This document shows positions 1 to 8,567 of a stretch of 64,000 nucleotides of DNA, piece by piece. The notes beneath the pieces were generated by a model that saw nothing but the letters and a program-made list of their open reading frames with translations, made no database searches and was not told the origin of the DNA. This DNA is from Nostoc calcicola FACHB-3891. Lineage in GTDB: Bacteria > Cyanobacteriota > Cyanobacteriia > Cyanobacteriales > Nostocaceae. How positions within the stretch are numbered: position 1 is the first letter of the stretch; each line of letters begins with the position of its first letter. A program made the translations under genes and the position numbers. The stretch covers positions 124,001 through 188,000 of the forward strand of contig NZ_JACJRQ010000011.1 of assembly GCF_014697355.1 (NCBI RefSeq), in the 5' to 3' direction.

Positions 1-165
1 GGTGACGCTTTTAACGGCGGTTTGGCAGCAGCACTTTTTGAAGGAATGACTCTACATCAGGCAGTTGTTTGGGGTGCAGCAGCAGGTGCTTTAGCCGCCA
101 CAAAACCAGGCGCACAAACTTCGTTACCGGATAGGTTGACGTTTGATGCTTTTCTCAAGGAATAA
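1..165 (+). CDS. Ribokinase-type sugar kinase, C-terminal end (5' truncated)
   Basis: Frame 1 is open from the first base to a TAA at 163-165 and encodes the last 54 residues of a PfkB-family carbohydrate kinase. It opens with GDAFNGGLAAAL, the second PfkB signature; its Asp is the catalytic base that activates the sugar hydroxyl, and the Gly-rich turn forms the anion hole. The downstream part with AAAGALAATKPGAQTSLP is typical of ribokinase C-termini. Most of the gene lies outside the window, so the substrate (ribose, fructose, adenosine or other) cannot be settled; ribokinase is the nearest match by motif. Confidence 0.8.
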   Translation, partial: GDAFNGGLAAALFEGMTLHQAVVWGAAAGALAATKPGAQTSLPDRLTFDAFLKE

Positions 166-249
166 AGATGATAAGTCTTCAACCGGACATGACATAATCC
201 CAAATCTAAATGAGCTTCGTCTGCTCCTAAGTACTATTGAGGTTGTTCT

Positions 250-891
250 ATGAAATTGATTTCTGTTTGCGTTGGACTGCCGCGTGAAGTGAGTTGGAAG
301 AAAAAGTCTGTCACAACTAGCATTTTTAAGCAGCCCGTAAATGGAAGAGTAATGCTGCGATCGCTCAATCTAGATGGAGATCGACAGGCAGATTTGACTG
401 TTCACGGGGGTGCCGAAAAAGCGGTTTACGCTTATCCAATGGAGCATTATGCTTACTGGCGGCAGGAGTTACCAGATGAGGACTTGCCTTGGGGTGCGTT
501 TGGCGAAAACCTAACGATTCAGGGCTTGTCGGAAACCCAAGTCAATATCGGCGATCGCTTTAGCATTGGCACGGCTGTTGTGATGGTGACGCAGCCACGG
601 TTTCCCTGCTTCAAGCTCAATCTCAAGTTTGGGCGCGATGATATGGTTAAACGGTTTCTCAACAGCCGTTTAAGTGGCATTTACTTTTCAGTAGTCCTTG
701 AAGGTGAAATTGGTGTAGGAGATGAGATCGAACTAGTGAGTCGGGATGAAAACAATGTCACAGTTGCTGATATTGTACAAATCTACGTGCGTGAAGCCGA
801 TGACAATTTAATACGCCGCGCTGTTCAGGTTCCAGCTTTGGCAGATGGTTTGCGAACTTACTTCCAACAGCAAATCGAACCAAAGCATTAA
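250..891 (+). CDS. MOSC domain-containing protein (YiiM-like)
   Basis: A 213-residue soluble protein. Residues about 25-165 form a MOSC domain, the beta-strand-rich fold shared with the C-terminal part of molybdenum cofactor sulfurases; the LTVHGGAEKAVYAYP stretch (about 49-63) and the conserved Cys120 in RFPCFKL are family hallmarks. The tail (about 170-213) fits the three-helix 3-alpha domain often fused to MOSC in YiiM-like proteins. YiiM enzymes of E. coli reduce N-hydroxylated compounds with Moco; this role is inferred by family only. The gene stands alone, 84 nt after the kinase gene, and converges on mreD. Confidence 0.85.
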   Translation: MKLISVCVGLPREVSWKKKSVTTSIFKQPVNGRVMLRSLNLDGDRQADLTVHGGAEKAVYAYPMEHYAYWRQELPDEDLPWGAFGENLTIQGLSETQVNIGDRFSIGTAVVMVTQPRFPCFKLNLKFGRDDMVKRFLNSRLSGIYFSVVLEGEIGVGDEIELVSRDENNVTVADIVQIYVREADDNLIRRAVQVPALADGLRTYFQQQIEPKH

Positions 892-921
892 GCTATGGGG
901 TTTTGATATTCCCTTCATCAA

Positions 922-1557
922 CTATTGCTCCAACAACTTCATCCGCTGCCACCAAAGATTCAGGGGATAATAAACCACAGGTCCCCAGAGACTACTAAGA
1001 ATCGCAGAAGCAAGAGCGACACGTTGATAATATGTCCAAATATCTCCGACTTGGCTGAGACTGTGCCCGCCGTGGGCATCGCCTGTAAAACTTAATTGCA
1101 ACCCAAAGATAGTTTCTCCCAAAACTGCCATCACAAAGACAATTACAGCAATAGAAATAAAATCTTCTTCCATGAAGCGCTGTTTTTGGAGCAAACCGGT
1201 CAGAAGTCCCACTATACCTAAACTGAGGGCATGAGTAGGGTAAGGTGATGTCATTCCATCTTGAAGTAGCCCCAAAATTATACCTGCCAACGCTCCCGCA
1301 AACATTGTGCGCTTCACACTCCAAGCCACCACCCAAATTAATAGCCAGTTTGGTCCAATTCCCAATAATTCCATACCTGGAAAGCGGGTTGGCAACAACA
1401 ATAAACATAGCAGCACAGACCCAACCGTTATCATCCAACCCGTCAACTTACGTACAGCAGGATGCCAACGAGAAAGCGGCGGGATTTGGATTTTCAATTT
1501 TCGCTTTGGCGATTTTGGCTTTTTTTGTCTGCTGCCAACAAATGCAGGAATCTTCAT
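922..1557 (-). CDS. mreD: Rod shape-determining membrane protein MreD
   Basis: A 211-residue integral membrane protein: a basic N-terminal stretch (about 1-35, rich in Lys and Pro) precedes five or so hydrophobic segments, as in MreD. MreD works with MreC, MreB, RodA and a class B PBP in the elongasome for lateral wall synthesis at the plasma membrane. It is the last gene of mreB-mreC-mreD, starting 25 nt after the mreC stop, so it is almost surely cotranscribed. MreD sequences diverge strongly; the call rests on hydropathy, length and operon position more than on motifs. Confidence 0.88.
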   Translation of the reverse strand: MKIPAFVGSRQKKPKSPKRKLKIQIPPLSRWHPAVRKLTGWMITVGSVLLCLLLLPTRFPGMELLGIGPNWLLIWVVAWSVKRTMFAGALAGIILGLLQDGMTSPYPTHALSLGIVGLLTGLLQKQRFMEEDFISIAVIVFVMAVLGETIFGLQLSFTGDAHGGHSLSQVGDIWTYYQRVALASAILSSLWGPVVYYPLNLWWQRMKLLEQ

Positions 1558-1582
1558 TTTTCTGTGGATTTTATCAAAGAAT

Positions 1583-2383
1583 TTACTTAGACTTTTGATC
1601 TGGCGACTTTTGGGTTTCCAAATCTTGGTTTTCTAGCTTTGGATAGACAGCTACCCAATCTAGAAAACGAATTGGCGGAAAAAGCTCAACTTTTGCTACT
1701 GAGGCTGGGAGTTTCTTTAAATTCAGCGACTTGATTCGTCCTACTGCCAAGCCTGATGGGAATTTTTGACTATAGGTAGATGTGGAAACTAAATCTCCTA
1801 CCTTCGCATTTGGAACTTTTTCATAAAACTCCAGCACAGCATCCGCAGAAGAATCTCCTCGCAAAACACCTTTAGCAGCCGTGCGGCTAATTGTGACACC
1901 TACTTGACTCTTGAGGTCACTGATTAACAACACGCGGCTAGTGTTGGGAGTTACACTTTGCACTAAACCAACCAATCCCCCATCGGCCTTGACTACATAG
2001 CCTTCCTGAATCCCAGAATTAGCACCCCGATTCAAGGTAACTTGTTGCCACCACTGGTCAGCACTACGTCCCACCACCCGCGCTGGAATTGGCCTTGATG
2101 CCAGTGGCTCTTTTTCCACATAGCCCAATAAATTTTGTAACTTTTTCTTCTCACTTTCCAAATCTACTATCCGAGTTTGCAACTCTAATACCCGCGCATC
2201 TCTGAGGCGTTCTTCTGGAGTTGGCCCTGACTGCAACATCTGCAACGGACGGGTAATTGTATAGTACGTCTCAAGTACCAACTCACCTTGAGTCTGTCGC
2301 AATATCCAAGCACTACCAGCTACTACAGCTAGCAACCCGATTTGTAATCCTTTACGATCCCACCAACGCCGTACTGTCACCAT
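1583..2383 (-). CDS. mreC: Rod shape-determining protein MreC
   Basis: A 266-residue protein with one N-terminal membrane anchor (about 11-28), then a coiled coil (about 62-92, Leu/Glu/Lys-rich, DLESEKKKLQNLLGY) and a C-terminal beta-rich domain with VVGRSADQWWQQVTLNRGAN and the GLVGLVQSV core seen in MreC. MreC is a periplasmic scaffold that links MreB to penicillin-binding proteins. It lies 99 nt downstream of mreB and 25 nt upstream of mreD on the same strand. Start is an ATG at 2383. The C-terminal tail after VAVYPK is charged and probably disordered. Confidence 0.93.
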   Translation of the reverse strand: MVTVRRWWDRKGLQIGLLAVVAGSAWILRQTQGELVLETYYTITRPLQMLQSGPTPEERLRDARVLELQTRIVDLESEKKKLQNLLGYVEKEPLASRPIPARVVGRSADQWWQQVTLNRGANSGIQEGYVVKADGGLVGLVQSVTPNTSRVLLISDLKSQVGVTISRTAAKGVLRGDSSADAVLEFYEKVPNAKVGDLVSTSTYSQKFPSGLAVGRIKSLNLKKLPASVAKVELFPPIRFLDWVAVYPKLENQDLETQKSPDQKSK

Positions 2384-2482
2384 ATATACCTTTGTATACT
2401 TAATAAATTAAGTTCTACCTGGATTCTATTTATATAGAACCCAAATAGAACTCAAATAGAACTCAAGTTTGATATTTTTTCG

Positions 2483-3526
2483 CTACATATTGCGAGAGCG
2501 AGCGCTGAAAACTCGTTCCATTTGCTTAAAGTTTTCTAACACACGACCTGTCCCCAGCACAACACAGCTTAAAGGATCGGCGGCAATGTGGGTCACAATC
2601 CCTGTTTCATGGCTAATCAGGGTATCTATGCCTTTGAGCAAAGCACCACCACCAGCCAGCATAATACCTCTGTCAATAATGTCTGCTGCTAGTTCTGGAG
2701 GCGTGCGTTCTAATGTCCGCTTCACAGCTTCTATAATTACCGATAACGGTTCCAACATACTTTCACGGATTTCTGGGCTTTTGATTGTTACAGTTCGTGG
2801 CAGACCAGAAAGTAAGTGTAAGCCCCGGACTTCCATCATGGCATCATTATCATCGTTAGTAGGATAGGCAGAGCCAAGGCGAATTTTGATCTCCTCGGCA
2901 GTGCGTTCACCAATCACTAAGTTGTGCATTTTCTTGAGATACTGAACGATCGCTTCAGTTAATTCATCCCCGGCAATGCGTACTGATTCGCTGATTACCG
3001 TACCTTGAAGACTCAGCACTGCAACTTCTGTTGTGCCACCGCCAATATCAATGATCATGTTACCAGTAGGCTCAGTAACAGGTAATCCTGCCCCAATTGC
3101 CGCTGCTACAGGCTCATCAATTAAGTAAACTTCTCTTGCTCCGGCTTGTTGAGCTGCATCCATCACAGCCCGCCTTTCTACTCCTGTGACGCCACTGGGA
3201 ATGCCAATGACAATCCTGGGTAAAATCAGGGATCTACCTTCATTTACACGTTGAATAAAGCTTTTGAGCATCAGCTCGGCCACCTCGAAGTCAGCGATTA
3301 CACCATCACGCAGGGGGCGGAGAGCAATCACATTTCCAGGCGTGCGACCAAGCATTTTTTTGGCTTCTTCTCCAACAGCCAAGGCTACTTTTTCATTTTG
3401 ATCGATGGCAACCACTGAAGGTTCTTGCAGTACTATACCTTTACCAGATACATAAACAAGGGTATTAGCGGTACCGAGGTCGATACCCATATCCCACGAT
3501 GTGCGAAAGTTCCTGAAAAGACCCAC
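2483..3526 (-). CDS. mreB: Rod shape-determining protein MreB (bacterial actin)
   Basis: A 347-residue actin-like ATPase that forms membrane-bound filaments guiding lateral peptidoglycan synthesis. Visible actin-fold motifs: phosphate-1 loop DLGTANTLVYV (about 16-26), phosphate-2 loop DIGGGTTEVAV (about 160-170) and adenosine loop LAGGGALLKG near residue 290. The GTG start at 3526 keeps the short N-terminal MGLFRNF segment typical of cyanobacterial MreB, probably an amphipathic membrane-binding helix; an ATG 12 codons later would delete it. First gene of mreBCD, divergent from ssb. In filamentous cyanobacteria MreB affects cell shape but is not always essential. Confidence 0.97.
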   Translation of the reverse strand: MGLFRNFRTSWDMGIDLGTANTLVYVSGKGIVLQEPSVVAIDQNEKVALAVGEEAKKMLGRTPGNVIALRPLRDGVIADFEVAELMLKSFIQRVNEGRSLILPRIVIGIPSGVTGVERRAVMDAAQQAGAREVYLIDEPVAAAIGAGLPVTEPTGNMIIDIGGGTTEVAVLSLQGTVISESVRIAGDELTEAIVQYLKKMHNLVIGERTAEEIKIRLGSAYPTNDDNDAMMEVRGLHLLSGLPRTVTIKSPEIRESMLEPLSVIIEAVKRTLERTPPELAADIIDRGIMLAGGGALLKGIDTLISHETGIVTHIAADPLSCVVLGTGRVLENFKQMERVFSARSRNM

Positions 3527-3796
3527 GCGTCTCTAAGCCCCCTAAGCGCTAATTTTTGACTACAACAGTATGAGTTAATAGTGTTATATGCTATTCGTTG
3601 GTATCCTGAGTCCAGTAAACTAGACTATATTTTTATATAATTCCCAGCAATATTTACTATGTCTCAGGCATCTATTTTTTGATATTCTCTGGTTGAGTTA
3701 GTATATCAGTATACTTTTATGTGTTTCTCCAAGTAGTATGTATAATTTTTCAATTCAATTATATTGTTAACTGTTTAACACATTATTTTCAATAGT

Positions 3797-3814
3797 TTGA
3801 CAATTCGCTATGAT
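3797..3814 (+). promoter_or_regulatory. Candidate ssb promoter elements
   Basis: Within the 333-nt mreB/ssb divergent gap there is a perfect TTGACA at 3797-3802 and a good -10-like TATGAT at 3809-3814. They are too close to serve one promoter together: TATGAT would pair with the weaker TTTTCA at 3786-3791 (17-nt spacer), while TTGACA would pair with TAGAGT at 3822-3827 (19-nt spacer). Both would start transcription just before ssb. The rest of the gap is AT-rich with nothing else recognised. Confidence 0.35.
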
Positions 3815-3859
3815 GAGAGTCTAGAGTAATAAGTACGCTTGTACTAAAAGGTAACGCAC

Positions 3860-4219
3860 ATGAGTATCAATGTTGTCACCCTCGTCGGTCGCGTAGGCGG
3901 CGACCCAGAAATGAAATATTACGAGTCTGGTAAAGTTGTGTGTAAGCTAACACTAGCTGTCGATCGCCGTTCGCGCAACAACGATAAACCTGACTGGTTT
4001 AATTTAGAATTGTGGGATAAGACAGCTGAGATCGCAGGTAATTATGTGCGTAAAGGTAGCCTAATTGGAATTAAAGGCTCATTGAAGTTTAACAGCTGGA
4101 ACGATCGCCAAACAGGAATACTGCGTTCTTCACCATTTATTCGAGTAGACCAATTAGATTTATTAGGCTCGAAGCGCGATGCAGAAGGCGGTGGAGATTT
4201 TTCGCCAGAGAATTTCTAA
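3860..4219 (+). CDS. ssb: Single-stranded DNA-binding protein
   Basis: A 119-residue protein with one OB fold covering residues 1-104 (VTLVGRVGGDPEMKYYESGK, then FNLELWDKTAEIAGNYVRKG). It binds ssDNA in replication, repair and recombination. The C-terminus is short and ends in SPENF; it is acidic but lacks the long Gly-rich linker and the exact DDDIPF tip through which E. coli SSB recruits partners, as is usual for the short cyanobacterial form. ATG follows AAAGG with an 8-nt gap. Divergent from mreB, an order I remember also from Nostoc sp. PCC 7120. Confidence 0.93.
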   Translation: MSINVVTLVGRVGGDPEMKYYESGKVVCKLTLAVDRRSRNNDKPDWFNLELWDKTAEIAGNYVRKGSLIGIKGSLKFNSWNDRQTGILRSSPFIRVDQLDLLGSKRDAEGGGDFSPENF

Positions 4220-4281
4220 TTCGTCATTAGTCATCTGTCATTAGTCCTTTGTCCTCACAAATGACTAATGACAAACTACTA

Positions 4282-4395
4282 AGGGACTTCCAATCAAAAA
4301 ACATCCCATCTTGGGGGCGGACAGTAGGGTAGCACAGCTGTGCTACCCTACAAATGTACAAATAATTTGGGATAACTTATTTTTTGGAAATCCCT
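4282..4395. repeat. Palindromic MITE-like element, family A, copy 1
   Basis: The stretch begins AGGGACTTCCAATC and ends TTTTGGAAATCCCT, an imperfect inverted repeat of about 12 bp (AGGGAYTTCCAA). Inside is a second palindrome, GTAGGGTAGCACAG facing CTGTGCTACCCTAC (about 4325-4351). No coding capacity. A second copy with the same ends but another core is at 7993-8116, and a lone right end sits just before the epimerase gene (about 26535-26546). Such non-autonomous palindromes are common between Nostoc genes and are thought to be moved by transposases encoded elsewhere. Confidence 0.6.
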
Positions 4396-4407
4396 AATGA
4401 CAAACAA

Positions 4408-5157
4408 CTAATAACTAATTTGCAACGTTACAGATGCTTCTACTTCCTGTTCGCCACCAATTACAGGAGTAGAAGCATCAGCCGCATTCTGTAGTTTAGC
4501 AGCCTCAGCACGGTATAACACGGGTGGCCGGGGTGGACTGGCATTATTAACTTGAATGCTTACCACTTCTTTGGGTGTGAAACCTAAGGCACCGAAAACA
4601 GCATTGGCTTGCTGCCTAGCGTCTTGGGTAGCTTCTGCTAATGCTTGGTTTTGGGCTTTAGCGATCGCTTCATCATTTGCAACAAAACTAATACTATCAA
4701 TTTGTGTTGCACCGGCTTTGACTGCGCCATCTAATAATGTGCCACTTTGTTCAATGGGAATACGAAAACTCACGGTGTTATTGGCAGCATAGCCCGTAAT
4801 CCGCTGCACATTATTGGTGTAGCTATAAACTGGGTTGAGCCGGATACCAGTAGTTTGTAATTTGTCAACATTTTGATTTTTCAGAAACGCAACCACAGCC
4901 GACGACCTACGGGCGGCTTCTTGCTGTACTTCCTGTGCAGTTTTACCCTGAATTTCCACTCCCAAATTAACTTGGGCTATGGTTGTGGGAATTGCTTCCA
5001 TGCCGCGACCATTAACAGTCAAGGTTCGCCACAATTTTTCCTTTTCTTGCGCCAACGCCGGCAGTGTAAAAGTTGTACATAAAAGCAAAGTTAAAGACAG
5101 TATTTTCCACAAATTTCCAGATGGAAACGCAGAACCGGGTAAAGCGGCTCTAGTCAT
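4408..5157 (-). CDS. SIMPL (DUF541) domain exported protein
   Basis: About 249 residues from the ATG at 5157, which has a GAGGAG ribosome binding site 9 nt upstream; a GTG at 5175 would add six residues and no good site. The N-terminus has a signal peptide with a hydrophobic core (LWKILSLTLLLCTTF) and a probable cut after ALA. The rest matches the SIMPL/DUF541 family (E. coli YggE): VNGRGMEAIPTTIAQVNLGVE, later the alanine-rich helix ATQDARQQANAVFGALGF. YggE-like proteins lower oxidative stress by an unknown mechanism and form periplasmic ring oligomers. Function here is not known beyond the family. Confidence 0.85.
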   Translation of the reverse strand: MTRAALPGSAFPSGNLWKILSLTLLLCTTFTLPALAQEKEKLWRTLTVNGRGMEAIPTTIAQVNLGVEIQGKTAQEVQQEAARRSSAVVAFLKNQNVDKLQTTGIRLNPVYSYTNNVQRITGYAANNTVSFRIPIEQSGTLLDGAVKAGATQIDSISFVANDEAIAKAQNQALAEATQDARQQANAVFGALGFTPKEVVSIQVNNASPPRPPVLYRAEAAKLQNAADASTPVIGGEQEVEASVTLQISY

Positions 5158-5377
5158 AAGATTTGCACTCCTCACAACAGATGTTTTTAATCAGCGTATC
5201 TAGCAATCCTTTGGTAACCGTTAAAAGACAACAGCCACCACAAGTTTTTCATAATTCAAATGCGATCGCTAGATACGATTCGTATGTTTATACTTTGACA
5301 CCGCCAGAATCAAAAGCGGGAATGGTTACATTTTTGGAAACTAAAAAAATTACACTTATATTTTTGGAGATTTGGGT

Positions 5378-5788
5378 ATGGCGTATTGGCTGCTGAAAAC
5401 TGAACCAGAAAATTATTCCTACTTCGATTTGGAACGGGACGGCAGTACAATTTGGGATGGAGTCAATAATCCTCTGGCACTCAAACATATACGTACCATG
5501 CTCCTTGGAGACTTGGCGTTGATTTATCACACAGGCAAAGAACGACAAGTTATCGGTGTGGCAGAAATAACTAGTCAACCTTATCTCAATCCAGCACTCA
5601 ATGATAGTAAACGGGTAGTTGTGGATGTGCGGGCACTACGAAGAGTACAGCAACCCGTCACCTTAGCCCAAATCAAGCAGGATGAAAAATTTACAGACTT
5701 TGACTTGCTCCGGCTTCCTAGACTGTCTGTAGTCCCGGTTTCTCAAGTCTATTGGCAGCGCTTGATTTTACTGGGGACTGGGGACTAG
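5378..5788 (+). CDS. EVE domain-containing protein
   Basis: About 136 residues from ATG 5378, with GGAG about 9 nt upstream; an in-frame TTG two codons earlier is less likely. Nearly all of it is an EVE domain, a PUA-like fold: YWLLKTEPENYSYFDLERDG at the start, TIWDGVNNPLALKHIRTM, then IYHTGKERQVIGVAEI. EVE proteins bind modified bases in DNA or RNA; the human relative is THYN1. The last residues (GTGD) and the stop come from the GGGGACTGGGGACTAGGG repeat that follows, so the natural C-terminus has been overwritten by repeat sequence. Confidence 0.88.
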   Translation: MAYWLLKTEPENYSYFDLERDGSTIWDGVNNPLALKHIRTMLLGDLALIYHTGKERQVIGVAEITSQPYLNPALNDSKRVVVDVRALRRVQQPVTLAQIKQDEKFTDFDLLRLPRLSVVPVSQVYWQRLILLGTGD

Positions 5789-6005
5789 GGATTGGGGATT
5801 GGGGATTGGGGATTGGGGATGAGGAGGATGAGGGGGATGAGGGGGATGAGGAAGTATTTGAACTTCGTTAACGAGTTATAAATGAGCCTTAGAACTCCAT
5901 TAATGAGCCTTTGAACTAAATGAACAAAATTCTAACTCGCCCTCATCTCCCTCATCTCCCTCATCCTCCTCATCCCCAGTCCCCAATCCCCAGTCCCCAG
6001 TCCCC
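5770..6005. repeat. GGGGATTGGGGA / GATGAGG short repeats in inverted arrangement
   Basis: Direct repeats of GGGGATT (about 5786-5820) and GATGAGG(G) (5820-5850) are followed about 90 nt later by the complementary CCTCATCTCC and CCCCAGTCCCCAATCC runs (5940-6005). As RNA the two arms could form a long hairpin. They fill the gap between the EVE gene and the antiporter. The same type of unit recurs near 7550-7690, 31820-31952, 33865-33900 and 62990. Confidence 0.8.
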
Positions 6006-6080
6006 GGCAATATCATCTCCATAGACAGATGTTTTCCAGAAACGCGTCAAAATCAAAGAGAAGGATTTTCACAGAACCCA

Positions 6081-7541
6081 ATGCATTTGATAAATCCAAT
6101 CAACTTCTCTTTTCCTCTGCTGGCTAGCGCAACAGAAGCCGCAGACAGTTCAATGGTAGTAGCAGCAGTGCTACTGAGCTTAGTAGTCATTTACCTCGCC
6201 AGCAAACTTGGTGGGGAGTTATCAAACCAAATAGGTTTGCCGCCCGTGTTGGGCGAACTCGTAGGTGGCGTGGTAGTGGGAATCTCTGTTTTGCATCTTT
6301 TGGTGTTTCCAGAAGGTGGCACAGACAGTTCTAACTCGTTGATTATGACCTTCCTGCAAACTACAGCTGGTTTATCTCCCGAAGCCACTCCAGCGGTGTT
6401 TGCAGCACAGTCCGAGGTCGTTTCCGTTTTGGCAGAATTGGGCGTGATCATCCTGCTGTTTGAAATCGGTTTGGAGTCCAACTTAAAAGACTTAATGGCA
6501 GTGGGTATCCAAGCCACCGTCGTTGCAGTGGTGGGGGTGGCAGTACCCTTCGCCGCTGGTACTGTGGGACTGATGACTTTGTTTGGTATCAGTGCTGTCC
6601 CGGCAATTTTTGCGGGGGCGGCTTTGACTGCTACTAGTATTGGGATTACTTCCAAAGTCTTATCAGAACTGGGGCGACTCAATTCTAAAGAAGGGCAGAT
6701 TATTCTGGGTGCTGCCGTAATTGACGATGTTCTGGGAATCATCGTTTTAGCGGTGGTTGCCAGTTTAGCTAAAGATGGTGTGGTGGATGTCAGCAAAGTC
6801 ATTTACTTGATAATCAGTGCCACTGGTTTTATTTTGGGAGCAATCTTGCTAGGCAATGTTTTCAATAAATCCTTTGTGGCGATCGCTGATAAACTCAAAA
6901 CACGTGGTGGATTGGTGATACCAGCATTCATCTTCGCCTTTGCTATGGCATACCTGGCCGCCGTCATCCACTTAGAAGCAATTCTGGGAGCTTTTGCCGC
7001 CGGTTTAGTCCTAGAAGAGACAGATAAGCGCAAAGAACTGCAAAAACAAGTCTGTCCCATTGCCGATATGCTAGTGCCAATTTTCTTTGTCACCGTTGGC
7101 GCAAAAACCGATTTGGGAGTCTTAAATCCAGCGATTCCCGATAATCGTGAAGGTTTAATTATGGCAACTTTCCTGATTACAGTAGCCATTCTCGGTAAAG
7201 TGATCACAGGCTTAAGCGTGTTTGGTCAACCGGGAATCAACCGTTTAGCGATCGGTGTGGGAATGATTCCTAGAGGCGAAGTCGGGTTAGTATTTGCTGG
7301 TGTCGGCGCTGCTAGCGGCGCTCTCTCCAAACCACTAGGGGCAGCAATCATCATGATGGTTATTTTAACCACCTTTTTAGCTCCTCCCTTGTTACGATTT
7401 GTATTTCCAGAACCAAAAACCTTGGATGCAGGCTCAGAGCAACTAATTTTGGACGGTGCTTCTGGAACATCGTTGGTAATCGAACCACCCCAATCGAAGG
7501 TATCAGCGTCAGAAATAACTCCAGAATCTGGGGATAGTTAA
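6081..7541 (+). CDS. CPA2-type cation/proton antiporter (NhaS3-like)
   Basis: A 486-residue polytopic protein with about 12 hydrophobic segments from residue 20 to 445 and a hydrophilic tail rich in Ser and Glu. It matches the Na+/H+ exchanger family CPA2: GLPPVLGELVGGVVVGI early, LLFEIGLESNLKDLM, the paired acidic site in GAAVIDDVLGIIVLAVV that binds the ions, and PIFFVTVGAKTDL. By overall look it resembles the thylakoid antiporter NhaS3 of Synechocystis, which would place it in Na+/pH balance of the thylakoid or plasma membrane; this subgroup call is from memory. Single gene between repeat-rich spacers. Confidence 0.85.
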   Translation: MHLINPINFSFPLLASATEAADSSMVVAAVLLSLVVIYLASKLGGELSNQIGLPPVLGELVGGVVVGISVLHLLVFPEGGTDSSNSLIMTFLQTTAGLSPEATPAVFAAQSEVVSVLAELGVIILLFEIGLESNLKDLMAVGIQATVVAVVGVAVPFAAGTVGLMTLFGISAVPAIFAGAALTATSIGITSKVLSELGRLNSKEGQIILGAAVIDDVLGIIVLAVVASLAKDGVVDVSKVIYLIISATGFILGAILLGNVFNKSFVAIADKLKTRGGLVIPAFIFAFAMAYLAAVIHLEAILGAFAAGLVLEETDKRKELQKQVCPIADMLVPIFFVTVGAKTDLGVLNPAIPDNREGLIMATFLITVAILGKVITGLSVFGQPGINRLAIGVGMIPRGEVGLVFAGVGAASGALSKPLGAAIIMMVILTTFLAPPLLRFVFPEPKTLDAGSEQLILDGASGTSLVIEPPQSKVSASEITPESGDS

Positions 7542-7544
7542 TTA

Positions 7545-7710
7545 CTGGGGCATTGGGAGTGAGGAGTTAGGAGTTAGGAGTGAGGAGTTAGAAGTTAGGA
7601 GTTAGGAGTTAGGAGTGAGGAGTTCTCCTCTTTGCCCCTCATCTCCCTCATCTCCCTCATCTCCCTCATCTCCCCCTGCCCCCCATCCCCGCCTCTCCCT
7701 CCTGACATTG
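7545..7710. repeat. GAGTTAG/TGAGGAG repeats plus CTCATCTCC repeats
   Basis: Degenerate heptamer repeats (GGAGTTAG, GGAGTGAG) at about 7557-7625 are followed by four or five copies of CTCATCTCC to about 7672 and CCCC-rich sequence. This is the STRR type of short tandem repeat typical of heterocystous cyanobacteria. The remaining gap up to amiC1 (7711-8567) holds a family A palindrome at 7993-8116 and the amiC1 leader; I see no convincing gene in it. Confidence 0.8.
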
Positions 7711-7992
7711 GAAACTTCTCTTTCCAAATCTCCGTCCCGTGTGATTATAAAATTGTCGTTTGTTTGTAATTTCTACTAGTATTCGGAATGTTATTTATTT
7801 GCAGTTTTCCCCTGCTCTTCATACCAATTTGCAGCCAGAAACGTAATTTATAAATTTCTCTTGCCTACTCCCCGAAAGTGAAAGTTACGATTTAGAAAGC
7901 AGATTGGTATCAACCTTCATTTGAAGATTTTTCAACTAATTGGGGAGTAACACTCATAAACAAAGCTAGATCGACTGACAGTAGTGGTAATT

Positions 7993-8116
7993 AGGGACTT
8001 CCAAATAAAAAAATATACAACTTTTCTTGTGGGGTGGGCGTCTCGCCCGCCCGTGGAAAGGGGCGGACAAGATGTCCACCCCACAGGAGTGGATAATTTA
8101 TTTGTTGGTAATCCCT
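7993..8116. repeat. Palindromic MITE-like element, family A, copy 2
   Basis: Ends AGGGACTTCCAAATAAAA and (reverse complement of the right end) AGGGATTACCAACAAAT, so it shares termini with 4282-4395. The core differs: GTGGGGTGGGCGTC and GGGCGGAC...GTCCACCCCAC form an internal palindrome (about 8030-8093). An open frame of 124 codons that runs through this element is an artefact of the palindrome. The exchange of cores between copies suggests either nested insertion or a modular element. Confidence 0.6.
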
Positions 8117-8324
8117 TATTTACTCAGTGCATCAATGGCAACAAACAACAAAAAGTTATCTGTGAAGAATTATCAGTTATCAGCGATCTAGTTTTTTTGG
8201 AAGTCAGAGTCCCCCACCTCAAAAGGTGGAATGCTTTACGCTGGATCGGAATCCCGATATCAAACCTAGCAAATCTTATTAGTATGCCTTTATACCAGCT
8301 TAAGAATGAAAAAAGGCATCAAAG

Positions 8325-8361
8325 CTCAAGTTTAGGTGGTGACTGTGTGATGATTTAGCAA
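8325..8361 (+). promoter_or_regulatory. Upstream block shared by amiC1 and amiC2 (copy 1)
   Basis: About 37 nt (CTCAAGTTTAGGTGGTGACT, then GTGTGATGATTTAGCAAT) recur nearly unchanged at 10841-10878 before amiC2. A second shared block, GGCTCCCATGAATGTGAAT plus AGGAGAAAGGACTGTGAAA, spans the ribosome binding site and GTG start of both genes. Between the two blocks amiC1 has 173 nt and amiC2 only 16 nt. Conservation of non-coding sequence after gene duplication suggests a promoter or leader function, though recent duplication alone could explain it. Confidence 0.45.
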
Positions 8362-8567
8362 TGAATTCAGATATTGACCGAAGCAGTGCTGAGCAATGAA
8401 TCCAAGTATTAAGTAAAATAAACCACGTTAAAAATACTCATTGGACGGCAATTTGATGTGGGAGTTACACGAGAACGAGAAGTCAGGAGCTTCAGCTTTT
8501 TTAGATCTGAACTTTGGCAACTCACACTACTGAAGGCTCCCATGAATGTGAATTAGGAGAAAGGACT

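Noticed and set aside
7984-8358. Plus-strand open frame of 124 codons
   Set aside because: It runs through a family A palindrome and into the amiC1 upstream block, has no ribosome binding site and no family resemblance.
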